DNA of 5,226 bases from NCBI GenBank assembly GCA_005800255.1, contig SYGW01000094.1, positions 1 to 5,226 of the forward strand, in the 5' to 3' direction. The translations under genes and the position numbers were made by a program. Shown piece by piece: positions 1 to 4,766 of the stretch (position 1 is its first letter; each line of letters begins with the position of its first letter). Source of the DNA: Nitrospiraceae bacterium (GTDB lineage Bacteria > Nitrospirota > Nitrospiria > Nitrospirales > Nitrospiraceae). Below the pieces are notes generated by a model that had not been told where the DNA came from, ran no database searches, and was given only the letters and a program-made list of their open reading frames with translations.

Positions 1-1
1 C

Positions 2-265
2 GTGGACAACGCCATCGAGAAGTTCCTGGTGCCGAGCCGGGAGCTGTTGGCGGTGTTCCAGCTGTGGCGCGCCAGCCAGCAGATCATCTTCCGGTACGAC
101 GTGATCCCGGGCCCGAAGGTGTTTGAAACCCAGATCCACGGTAAGCGGTTCGAGATGTACAACGATACCGTGCTGGGCTTCAACAAGTCGGGCAAGGAGG
201 TCGCGCGTATCCAGGTCGAAGAGCCGATCTACATTCGGCCGGCCGAACGCGTGAACTGGCTGTAA
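2..265 (+). CDS. Hypothetical protein, probably 5'-truncated by window edge
   Basis: I do not recognise this family. The frame is open from the first full codon and ends at TAA 263-265, giving at least 87 residues. The first codon is GTG, but no upstream sequence is available to show a ribosome binding site, so the true start probably lies outside the window. The visible part looks soluble: an amphipathic N-terminal stretch (residues about 2-30), then alternating beta-type segments with many charged residues, ending Val-Asn-Trp-Leu. There is no signal peptide, membrane helix, Cys motif or nucleotide-binding motif. It is immediately followed by a convincing intrinsic terminator, so it is the last gene of its transcription unit. 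Its coding character (G/C at third positions) supports a real gene; its function cannot be stated. Confidence 0.75.
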   Translation: MDNAIEKFLVPSRELLAVFQLWRASQQIIFRYDVIPGPKVFETQIHGKRFEMYNDTVLGFNKSGKEVARIQVEEPIYIRPAERVNWL

Positions 266-293
266 GGCAAAGCCGGTTCGTCAGCAGTCGAGG

Positions 294-333
294 AGGGCAG
301 GGGGTTCGCAAGGGCTCCCTGCCCTTTTCCTTT
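294..333 (+). terminator. Rho-independent terminator after the first gene
   Basis: The arm AGGGCAGGG (294-302) is perfectly complementary to CCCTGCCCT (317-325), with a 14-nt loop. The descending arm runs into TTTTCCTTT (325-333). This GC-rich hairpin plus T-rich tract lies 28 bp after the stop of the first gene and separates it from the next promoter. Confidence 0.85.
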
Positions 334-407
334 ATATACGGCGCTGCGCGCAAGAACCTTGTGCTTCCACGGATGGCCCACAAGGTCGCCCCGCTGCATC
401 GGAAAAC

Positions 408-437
408 TTGACGGGTCGGACCTGCCTTGGGTAGAGT
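408..437 (+). promoter_or_regulatory. Sigma70-type promoter for the 482-811 gene
   Basis: A -35 box TTGACG (408-413) is followed after 18 bp by the -10 box TAGAGT (432-437). It lies downstream of the terminator and 44 bp before the ATG at 482, predicting a short leader of roughly 37 nt. The match is 5/6 at -35 and 4/6 at -10. The remaining gene-free sequence between 334 and 407 shows nothing else I can support. Confidence 0.6.
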
Positions 438-481
438 GGGGGCGATCCTTGACCGCCGCCCACACCCCTGCGGAGCAATAG

Positions 482-811
482 ATGGACAGCTCGCCCCCGG
501 CCTCAGTTCCCTTTGCAGCCCAGGCGGTGCCCTTTCAGGAGTTCTTGGAAACCGGGAAGATCCCGGAAGGATTCCTCTCGAGTGACTATGTAGCCCAGCA
601 ATTTGTGGAGCGGCTGGTGCATTATGTCCTGAGCGTGCCCTCCGGCAGCTACACCATGGCGCAACTGGGGCACGTGCTGGAGCAGCTGGACCCCCGCCAC
701 CAGGTCTTCTTTTTCAAGCGCCTCAAAGAAACGAGCCCGGAAAGCCTCAAGGACTTCGCGCCGCTCTACTACGGCTTCATGGCCGAATTCAACGCGCTTC
801 TGTTTACCTGA
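482..811 (+). CDS. Hypothetical soluble protein, 109 aa
   Basis: This is an unrecognised family. The ATG at 482 has GGAG at 472-475 with 6-nt spacing, and a sigma70-type promoter lies just upstream, so the start is well supported. The protein starts with about 16 low-complexity Pro/Ser/Ala residues. A mostly helical body follows, including an aromatic-rich stretch (Val-Phe-Phe-Phe-Lys at about residues 77-81) and a hydrophobic, aromatic C-terminus. It has no cysteine, signal peptide or clear membrane helix, so a small cytoplasmic protein is most likely. It appears to be transcribed alone: the next gene has its own promoter 17 bp past this stop. A 103-aa frame on the opposite strand is a shadow. 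Function is unknown. Confidence 0.75.
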   Translation: MDSSPPASVPFAAQAVPFQEFLETGKIPEGFLSSDYVAQQFVERLVHYVLSVPSGSYTMAQLGHVLEQLDPRHQVFFFKRLKETSPESLKDFAPLYYGFMAEFNALLFT

Positions 812-827
812 CACCAGAAAAAACCCC

Positions 828-855
828 TTGCCGGGCCATGTCCCTCATGTATAAT
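828..855 (+). promoter_or_regulatory. Near-consensus sigma70 promoter for the 892-1260 gene
   Basis: The boxes are TTGCCG (828-833), a 16-bp spacer and a perfect TATAAT (850-855). The predicted start of transcription is near 862, about 30 nt before the ATG at 892. This promoter lies inside a longer in-frame extension beginning at ATG 838, which argues that the extension is not translated. Confidence 0.7.
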
Positions 856-891
856 GAGCAATCATCGTCATCTTTCATTCACGAGGGCACA

Positions 892-1260
892 ATGAATTCG
901 ACCTTACAACGCGCCGTGACGAGCTTCTACAATCTGGTCTACGAGGCGCAGACCTTCGCCACCACCATGGCCCGATTGGACCTGGCCGATCAGGAGCACT
1001 ATGCCGGGAGAATCGAGGGCCTCAACTGGGTGCTCGACCGTTGCCAAGAACTCGAAGATATGGACGAGAACCTGACACCGGCCTCCCTGCAGCGGGTGCT
1101 CGGCGACGTGAAGTCCGACCTGGACCATGAGCTCTCCGTGCAGCGGCGGGAGAAGGGGCGGCGGGCCGACGGCCGGGAAGAAGCCTTGAATTTCGTCTCT
1201 GATTACCTCGCGAGCCTCATTACGGCCACCGAGATTGAGTCAGCGAAGAGTTCCGCCTAG
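892..1260 (+). CDS. Hypothetical helical protein, 122 aa
   Basis: The family is unrecognised. I chose the ATG at 892 over the in-frame ATGs at 838 and 847. It has a GAGG ribosome binding site at 883-886, and the perfect TATAAT of the gene's promoter overlaps the region between the upstream starts. The protein is predicted to be almost all alpha-helical: an N-terminal helix (about 3-28), an acidic middle rich in Glu/Asp/Leu (about 30-60), a strongly basic patch at about residues 85-94, then a final helix. There is one Cys and no membrane segment or signal peptide. The charge pattern would fit a small oligomeric or coiled-coil-like cytoplasmic protein, but that is inference. No function can be assigned. 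Confidence 0.75.
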   Translation: MNSTLQRAVTSFYNLVYEAQTFATTMARLDLADQEHYAGRIEGLNWVLDRCQELEDMDENLTPASLQRVLGDVKSDLDHELSVQRREKGRRADGREEALNFVSDYLASLITATEIESAKSSA

Positions 1261-1325
1261 CCTCGATACCGACATCACTCGGCTTGCACCCCCTGCTGGT
1301 GACGTGATTCCACGGAGTGCCGGCG

Positions 1326-1538
1326 ATGGTTCGTGAATGGATCATGTTCGCGATCTGCCTGGGATTAGGGGGCCACATCGCGCTGGGACTGATCCTGCAT
1401 GCGCCTAACTTGTGGTCCTGGCAGAATGCCGGCCTGCGGGGGTTGCTGGTCGGCCTTGCCGTCTACGCGACCGTGCAAGCAGGCCGTTCCCTCTGGTGGG
1501 TCGTAAAAGGACGGGGCAAGGCCAGGGCCGGCGCTTGA
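1326..1538 (+). CDS. Small two-helix membrane protein, 70 aa
   Basis: The family is unrecognised. The ATG at 1326 is preceded by GGAG (1314-1317) at 8-nt spacing. An in-frame GTG at 1317 overlaps that ribosome site and is therefore unlikely as the start. The sequence has two hydrophobic segments, residues about 5-26 and 38-60, joined by a short loop with Pro-Asn-Leu-Trp-Ser-Trp. A basic tail follows (Lys-Gly-Arg-Gly-Lys-Ala-Arg). By the positive-inside rule both termini should face the cytoplasm, with the Trp-rich loop outside. No convincing promoter was found in the 65 bp before it, so it may be read through from the 892-1260 gene. It resembles many lineage-specific small inner-membrane proteins, and its role is unknown. 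Confidence 0.65.
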   Translation: MVREWIMFAICLGLGGHIALGLILHAPNLWSWQNAGLRGLLVGLAVYATVQAGRSLWWVVKGRGKARAGA

Positions 1539-1564
1539 TCCGTTCCGCTCAGTTTCGCTAGAAT
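1535..1564 (+). promoter_or_regulatory. Promoter placing transcription start at or next to the ATG at 1572
   Basis: A -35 box TTGATC (1535-1540) overlaps the stop codon of the preceding gene. An 18-bp spacer and TAGAAT (1559-1564) follow. With usual spacing, transcription would begin around 1571-1572, which is the first base of the downstream ATG. No Shine-Dalgarno sequence lies between the -10 box and the ATG. Confidence 0.55.
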
Positions 1565-1571
1565 CCACCCC

Positions 1572-1862
1572 ATGCGTCCACCCGCTCCCAGAGTCCCAGG
1601 CCGAGGCGCGAGGCCTCCGTTCCAACCGGGGCCAGCTCAGCCGGTAACCCGCCGTGCCCCTGCCGCGCCGGAGCAATATGAATCACTGAGAGCTTCCTTG
1701 CTGTTTTGCCCTAAGTGCCGGCGCGCCACGCCTACACGTGAGCGACTCTTGCTGGTCTTGCCGACCGGCAACCTCTACGAATACCTGTGCATGGAATGCG
1801 GGACGTCCACCGGGTCCAAAACGGAGCAGGATCAGAGCGGCCCCCGGCTGTTCAGGCCATAG
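1572..1862 (+). CDS. Zinc-ribbon protein with disordered Pro/Arg-rich N-terminus, 96 aa
   Basis: The C-terminal half carries two CxxC knuckles, Cys46-Pro-Lys-Cys49 and Cys73-Met-Glu-Cys76, separated by 23 residues. A beta-hairpin-like stretch lies between them, and Gly follows the last Cys. This is the layout of a zinc ribbon that binds one Zn(II). The first 33 residues are almost entirely Pro, Arg, Ala and Gly and are probably disordered; the last 15 are polar. Zinc ribbons of this size often mediate nucleic-acid or protein contacts, but nothing here identifies a partner. The ATG lacks a Shine-Dalgarno sequence and sits where the upstream promoter should start transcription, so initiation may be leaderless. 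No other in-frame ATG lies before the first CxxC. The gene converges on the Trm112-type gene, leaving 75 bp between stops. Confidence 0.72.
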   Translation: MRPPAPRVPGRGARPPFQPGPAQPVTRRAPAAPEQYESLRASLLFCPKCRRATPTRERLLLVLPTGNLYEYLCMECGTSTGSKTEQDQSGPRLFRP

Positions 1863-1937
1863 GAACCGCTGCTCGCATACGGAGACTTGCGGGACGGCAC
1901 TACGCTGTGAGCCGTGGCAGGCAGGAACAGAATCGCG

Positions 1938-2225
1938 TCAGGCGAGACCTTCGACCGGAATCCCTTCTTCGATCAACATCACGGGAATGTCTTCCCTGAT
2001 GGGGTAGAGAATCTTCCTATCTGCCCGGATCAAGCCCCCGTCGAGCTTCTCGCTGACCGGCTGGCCCGACTTGTTCGTGACTTCTCCCTTCTCAATGCGG
2101 GCATTGAGCGACGCGATCAGGCCGTCACCCGCCAGCGTCACATCTTGCTTCGTGTCCGGACAGCAGAGGATCGCCAATAATTCCTTGTCCACATTCACTT
2201 TTTTCGAAGTCTCTTGCGTCATCAT
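1938..2225 (-). CDS. Trm112/UPF0434-family protein lacking the zinc cysteines, 95 aa
   Basis: The family hallmarks are present: an N-terminal Leu-Leu-Ala-Ile-Leu followed by Cys22-Pro23, and a C-terminal Leu73-Tyr-Pro-Ile-Arg-Glu-Asp-Ile-Pro-Val-Met-Leu, which matches the usual LAYPIRDGIPVML core. In eukaryotes and archaea Trm112 is a zinc-binding activator of several methyltransferases. Bacterial relatives (YcaR type) are small and mostly uncharacterised. Here the CPxC knuckle reads Cys-Pro-Asp-Thr and the later Cys is replaced around Arg67, so a zinc site is unlikely; zinc-less variants are known in other bacteria. About 35 residues are inserted between the halves, making it longer than the roughly 60-aa E. 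coli protein. Start: two adjacent ATGs (first base 2225 or 2222) lie behind AGGGGA (2236-2231). A longer upstream frame to 2465 is rejected. The assignment is firm, the partner unknown. Confidence 0.88.
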   Translation of the reverse strand: MMTQETSKKVNVDKELLAILCCPDTKQDVTLAGDGLIASLNARIEKGEVTNKSGQPVSEKLDGGLIRADRKILYPIREDIPVMLIEEGIPVEGLA

Positions 2226-2286
2226 ATAAGTCCCCTCACCTGGCTGCGGAAGGTAGGCGCCGAGCGATGGCACTCGACAGCCCCGT

Positions 2287-2315
2287 AGAGTAGAAGAATC
2301 CCCGCTCAAGATCAA
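2287..2315 (-). promoter_or_regulatory. Possible promoter for the Trm112-type gene
   Basis: Read on the minus strand, TTGATC (2315-2310) is followed after 17 bp by TACTCT (2292-2287). This would give a leader of about 55 nt before the ATG at 2225. The -10 box is weak (3/6), so this is the best candidate seen rather than a firm call. Confidence 0.35.
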
Positions 2316-2412
2316 GTGTATGGCGCCGAGCGAGACCGCGCACTCCATAGAGGCCGAAGAAGGGCGTCCGCATCGGGCAGGATTATCCCTGCAAACAGGC
2401 TCGATTCCCGTC

Positions 2413-2441
2413 GTGAACGCTTCCCGGGAATCTGCTAGACT
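2413..2441 (+). promoter_or_regulatory. Extended -10 promoter of the DUF502-GNAT-lipoprotein operon, with internal palindrome
   Basis: A -10 box TAGACT (2436-2441) is preceded by TGC (2433-2435), making an extended -10 element. A weak -35 GTGAAC (2413-2418) lies 17 bp upstream. The spacer contains the perfect 10-bp palindrome TTCCCGGGAA (2421-2430), and its half TTCCCG also occurs at 2405-2410, just before the -35. Transcription would start near 2448, about 36 nt before the ATG at 2484. The palindrome is a candidate operator. Confidence 0.55.
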
Positions 2442-2483
2442 ATGCAAACATCCCCTGGCGAGCATGAGTTTTTGGAGAGGACG

Positions 2484-3137
2484 ATGGCGGGGAGGGTGCA
2501 GTTCAAACGCTATTTTCTTACCGGACTCCTGGTCCTGGTGCCGGCCTCCGGCACCTACCTGATTTTACACGCGCTCTTTCACACGATCGACGGGTTGATC
2601 GCCGCGTTGCTGGGACCAGCCGCCAAGTTCGACGTGCCGGGATTGGGATTGGTCTCCCTCCTCGGCTTGATCCTCGTCACCGGCTTGGTCTCCACACATT
2701 TCCTCGGCGAACGGTTGGTTCGTCTGGCCGAGGCCAAGATCCAGGACATTCCGCTCGTGCGCAGCATCTACCTGACCCTCAAGGGGATGACCGACCTGTT
2801 CCATTTCCGCACCCGCTTCAGCCGCAGCACCGTCGTGGTCTTTCCCTTTCCCAGAGACGGACTCTGGGCCCTGGGGTTTGTCATGGGCGAGGCGCCGGCG
2901 TCCCTCCAAGTGATCCCGCTGACACAGCTGATGATGGTCTTCGTCCCCACGGCGATCCACCCGTTTACCGGATACCTCGCCTTTGTCCCCAGACAACAGG
3001 CCATTCCCATCAATTTGCCGCCTGAAGACGCCATGAAACTCGAGTTTTCGGCCGGCCTCTATCGGCCCAGACCGGGCTGGCTCAGTCAGGCGACACAACC
3101 GGAGGGTACCCAGCAGGGGAGCGTCGAGCGGCCATGA
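2484..3137 (+). CDS. DUF502 (COV-like) integral membrane protein, 217 aa
   Basis: This belongs to the DUF502 family, whose plant members are the COV/LCV proteins; the bacterial role is undefined. After a short basic N-terminus (Phe-Lys-Arg-Tyr) come membrane helix 1 (about 11-32), a loop with the typical Pro-Gly-Leu-Gly (52-55), and helix 2 (about 54-74). The conserved Ile-Pro-Leu-Val-Arg-Ser-Ile-Tyr is at 89-96. A beta-rich soluble domain follows, containing LWALGFVMGE (127-136) and VFVPTAIHPFTGYLAFVP (152-169), both family signatures. The last 20 residues or so are Gln/Pro-rich and not conserved. ATG 2484 is chosen because it has GGAGAGG (2474-2480) and yields the standard family start. The in-frame ATG at 2442 abuts the -10 box and would precede the transcription start. 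Its stop overlaps the next gene's ATG. Confidence 0.92.
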   Translation: MAGRVQFKRYFLTGLLVLVPASGTYLILHALFHTIDGLIAALLGPAAKFDVPGLGLVSLLGLILVTGLVSTHFLGERLVRLAEAKIQDIPLVRSIYLTLKGMTDLFHFRTRFSRSTVVVFPFPRDGLWALGFVMGEAPASLQVIPLTQLMMVFVPTAIHPFTGYLAFVPRQQAIPINLPPEDAMKLEFSAGLYRPRPGWLSQATQPEGTQQGSVERP

Positions 3138-3652
3138 CATCCTCGTCCATCAACGAGATGGTCCTGGTCCGACCGGCCCATACCGGCGATCTCGACCTGC
3201 TCGTCAGCTTCAGTCTGGCCATGGCGCAGGAAACGGAGGGGCGGCAATTGGACGAGGCACGCCTCCTCCGGGGCACGCAAGCCCTCTTCGACGAGCCGAC
3301 ACGGGGCTTTTACCTGGTGGCCGAAATCAAGGGCCAGTCCGAGTCGACGATCGTCGGCCAGCTCATGGTGACCTTCGAATGGAGCGATTGGCGCAACGCC
3401 ACGTTCTGGTGGATTCAAAGCGTCTATGTCCGCCCGGACTGGCGCCGCCGGAGCATCTATCGCGCCATGCACGAGCACGTGCTCCGGGAGGCCAAGCAGC
3501 GGAAAGACGTCTGCGGCGTACGGTTGTACGTGGAAAAAGAAAACCGGGGGGCTCAGCAGGCCTATCACCGGGTGGGGCTGTCGCCGTCAACCTATCAGGT
3601 CTTTGAAGAGGACTTCGTCCTGACCAAACGGACCAGGACGAGCAAGCGGTAG
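3134..3652 (+). CDS. GNAT-family N-acetyltransferase, 172 aa
   Basis: The protein has a single GNAT domain that should transfer an acetyl group from acetyl-CoA to an amine on an unknown small molecule or protein. An opening beta strand (Val-Leu-Val-Arg-Pro-Ala, 10-15) is followed by the long helical region (18-53). Motif A is at about 94-120: Ile-Gln-Ser-Val-Tyr-Val-Arg-Pro-Asp, then Arg104-Arg-Arg-Ser-Ile-Tyr109. Motif B follows with Leu-Tyr-Val-Glu-Lys-Glu-Asn (131-137), the Gln-Gln-Ala-Tyr helix, and Val-Gly-Leu (147-149). The pyrophosphate loop normally has Gly at position 107; here it is Ser. Length is typical of the family. The ATG overlaps the DUF502 stop as ATGA, suggesting translational coupling; an in-frame ATG at 3158 is the alternative start. 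A 29-bp gap with no terminator leads to the lipoprotein genes. Confidence 0.9.
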   Translation: MTSSSINEMVLVRPAHTGDLDLLVSFSLAMAQETEGRQLDEARLLRGTQALFDEPTRGFYLVAEIKGQSESTIVGQLMVTFEWSDWRNATFWWIQSVYVRPDWRRRSIYRAMHEHVLREAKQRKDVCGVRLYVEKENRGAQQAYHRVGLSPSTYQVFEEDFVLTKRTRTSKR

Positions 3653-3681
3653 AGCGTCCGGCCAGAAGGAGGAGAACAGCG

Positions 3682-4092
3682 ATGATGCGGCGACAACGCC
3701 TTGCGAGAGTCATCGGAATCAATGCCGTCCTCGGAACCTTGATCCTCGGTTTAGTCTTGCTCAGTGGCTGTTCTTTCAACCGAGGGGCGTGGGGAGACGA
3801 GTTTCGCAACGAAGACATACAACGGATCAAGAAAGGCGATAGGCGCGCCGATGTCGTAGAAATTCTTGGGGCGCCGGATCGCATCGTCGAAGTCAACGAC
3901 CATGAAATTCTGCAATATTATCGGTACGAAGTCCGCGTAACGGCCTTCGCTCCCTTGGTCGCGATGGCCCGGACGTATGTGGTGAGCGACGACCTCTATG
4001 TTTTCCTCAACAAGAATGCCCTGGTCGATGACGTGATATTCGGGAGACGGTCGAACAAGCAGGAGTTTCAATTCTGGCCATGGGGAGATTGA
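3682..4092 (+). CDS. BamE/SmpA-like outer-membrane lipoprotein, 136 aa
   Basis: A basic N-terminus and hydrophobic core (about 10-27) end in the lipobox Leu-Leu-Ser-Gly-Cys30. This is cleaved by signal peptidase II after lipidation; Ser at +2 favours outer-membrane sorting. The mature part carries a BamE/SmpA/OmlA-like pattern: Ile46-x2-Ile-x2-Gly52, then Asp57-Val-Val-Glu-x-Leu-Gly-Ala-Pro65, then Tyr-rich strands and a closing strand at Leu-Tyr-Val-Phe-Leu-Asn-Lys-Asn. BamE proper is a small accessory of the BAM outer-membrane assembly complex, but the fold occurs in many unrelated lipoproteins, so bamE is not assigned. A strong Shine-Dalgarno, AAGGAGGAG (3666-3674), precedes the first of two consecutive ATGs; initiation at 3685 is also possible. 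The protein ends in Phe-Trp-Pro-Trp-Gly-Asp, resembling the end of the lipoprotein at 4767-5219. Confidence 0.87.
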   Translation: MMRRQRLARVIGINAVLGTLILGLVLLSGCSFNRGAWGDEFRNEDIQRIKKGDRRADVVEILGAPDRIVEVNDHEILQYYRYEVRVTAFAPLVAMARTYVVSDDLYVFLNKNALVDDVIFGRRSNKQEFQFWPWGD

Positions 4093-4093
4093 C

Positions 4094-4741
4094 ATGAACC
4101 CGATAGCGACTCATGCAAGAAAACATGACCTCGTGAGACTCGTACTTGTCGGATGGCTGTTGTTCATGGTTCCGCTCGTCGGGTGCCAGACATCGGTCTC
4201 GGTTCTGGTTAAGGATGAAGACTTGGCAAAACCCGCAGCTCCGGCCAACCTCAAGGTGACGTTGCTCTCCAAGGCCAGGGATATTCGCGACAAGCCACGA
4301 GATCACGTCGGGAGGCATTTTTTCCTGTTGATGCCGGGCCCGCAGGTCAAGCCCGAAGAAGGGCGACTGGATCACGCCATCGCCAAGAATATGAAGACCG
4401 CTTTAGAGGCGTCAGGCTACTCGGTGTCCATGGTCGATAGGCTGCGCGATGCGACCGGTCCGGTGGTCGTCGTGCAGATCGATGACTGGCGCAATAATCT
4501 GTTCATGTTCCCCTATCCGCTGGCCGCTGGCTGGGGCAAGATGCGCTTGAGCCTTCATGTGCTCACACCCGAGGGCAAAGAGCTGTGGGCAGGCGCAACG
4601 GAAGGGCATTGGGGTGTCATGGCATCGTTGTTCTATATGTGCGGATTCGAAATGCGGGTCCAGCGAGACTTGAAAGCCAACCTGAACCAGATCATGACCA
4701 TGGTTTCCTCGGAGGAATTCAAGAAGCAGATAAGCCCCTAG
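4094..4741 (+). CDS. Hypothetical lipoprotein, 215 aa
   Basis: The signal peptide has basic residues (Arg9-Lys-His), a hydrophobic core (13-28) and the lipobox Pro-Leu-Val-Gly-Cys31, with Gln at +2, compatible with outer-membrane sorting. The mature part shows a helix around Leu92-Gly108 (Ala-Ile-Ala-Lys-Asn-Met-Lys-Thr-Ala-Leu-Glu), a strand Val124-Val-Val-Val-Gln-Ile-Asp-Asp-Trp132, and a further strand pair containing Glu-Gly-Lys-Glu-Leu-Trp. This alpha/beta layout recalls YajG- or LptE-like accessory lipoproteins, but I cannot place it in a named family. The ATG lies 1 bp after the stop of the preceding lipoprotein. Its ribosome site (GGGGAG, 4082-4087) is embedded in that gene's last codons, so the two are probably co-translated. 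The next lipoprotein starts 25 bp downstream. Confidence 0.82.
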   Translation: MNPIATHARKHDLVRLVLVGWLLFMVPLVGCQTSVSVLVKDEDLAKPAAPANLKVTLLSKARDIRDKPRDHVGRHFFLLMPGPQVKPEEGRLDHAIAKNMKTALEASGYSVSMVDRLRDATGPVVVVQIDDWRNNLFMFPYPLAAGWGKMRLSLHVLTPEGKELWAGATEGHWGVMASLFYMCGFEMRVQRDLKANLNQIMTMVSSEEFKKQISP

Positions 4742-4766
4742 CCGGACTGTGCGGGAGTGTCGATTG

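Noticed and set aside
838..891. Upstream ATGs (838, 847) extending the 892-1260 gene by 18 residues
   Set aside because: The region holds the perfect TATAAT of the gene's own promoter and no ribosome site. The ATG at 892 has a proper GAGG.
1274..1308. Nested inverted repeats ATCAC/GTGAT and CACC/GGTG after the 892-1260 gene
   Set aside because: The arms are short, separated by asymmetric internal loops and not followed by T residues. Probably chance.
1894..1915. Hairpin ACGGC...GCCGT between the convergent genes
   Set aside because: Only five base pairs and no T tract on either strand, so it cannot be called a terminator.
2226..2465. 80-residue N-terminal extension of the Trm112-type protein
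   Set aside because: The extension has no family similarity and crosses both divergent promoters. The ribosome site at 2231-2236 marks the shorter start.
2442..2483. Upstream ATG (2442) for the DUF502 gene
   Set aside because: It directly abuts the -10 box and would precede the expected transcription start. ATG 2484 has a strong ribosome site and fits the family start.
2565..3140. 191-aa open frame on the minus strand
   Set aside because: It lies entirely opposite the DUF502 gene, whose family motifs are unmistakable. Its composition (Asp/Gln/Gly/Glu-rich) is that of a GC-rich antisense shadow.
3363..3896. 177-aa open frame on the minus strand
   Set aside because: It overlaps both the GNAT domain and the start of the first lipoprotein on the other strand. 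It is rich in Arg/Ser/Pro, as expected of an antisense artefact, and has no recognisable domain.
3682..4092. Calling the first lipoprotein bamE itself
   Set aside because: The BamE/SmpA fold is shared by many lipoproteins, a second similar copy lies nearby, and no other BAM component is present in the window.
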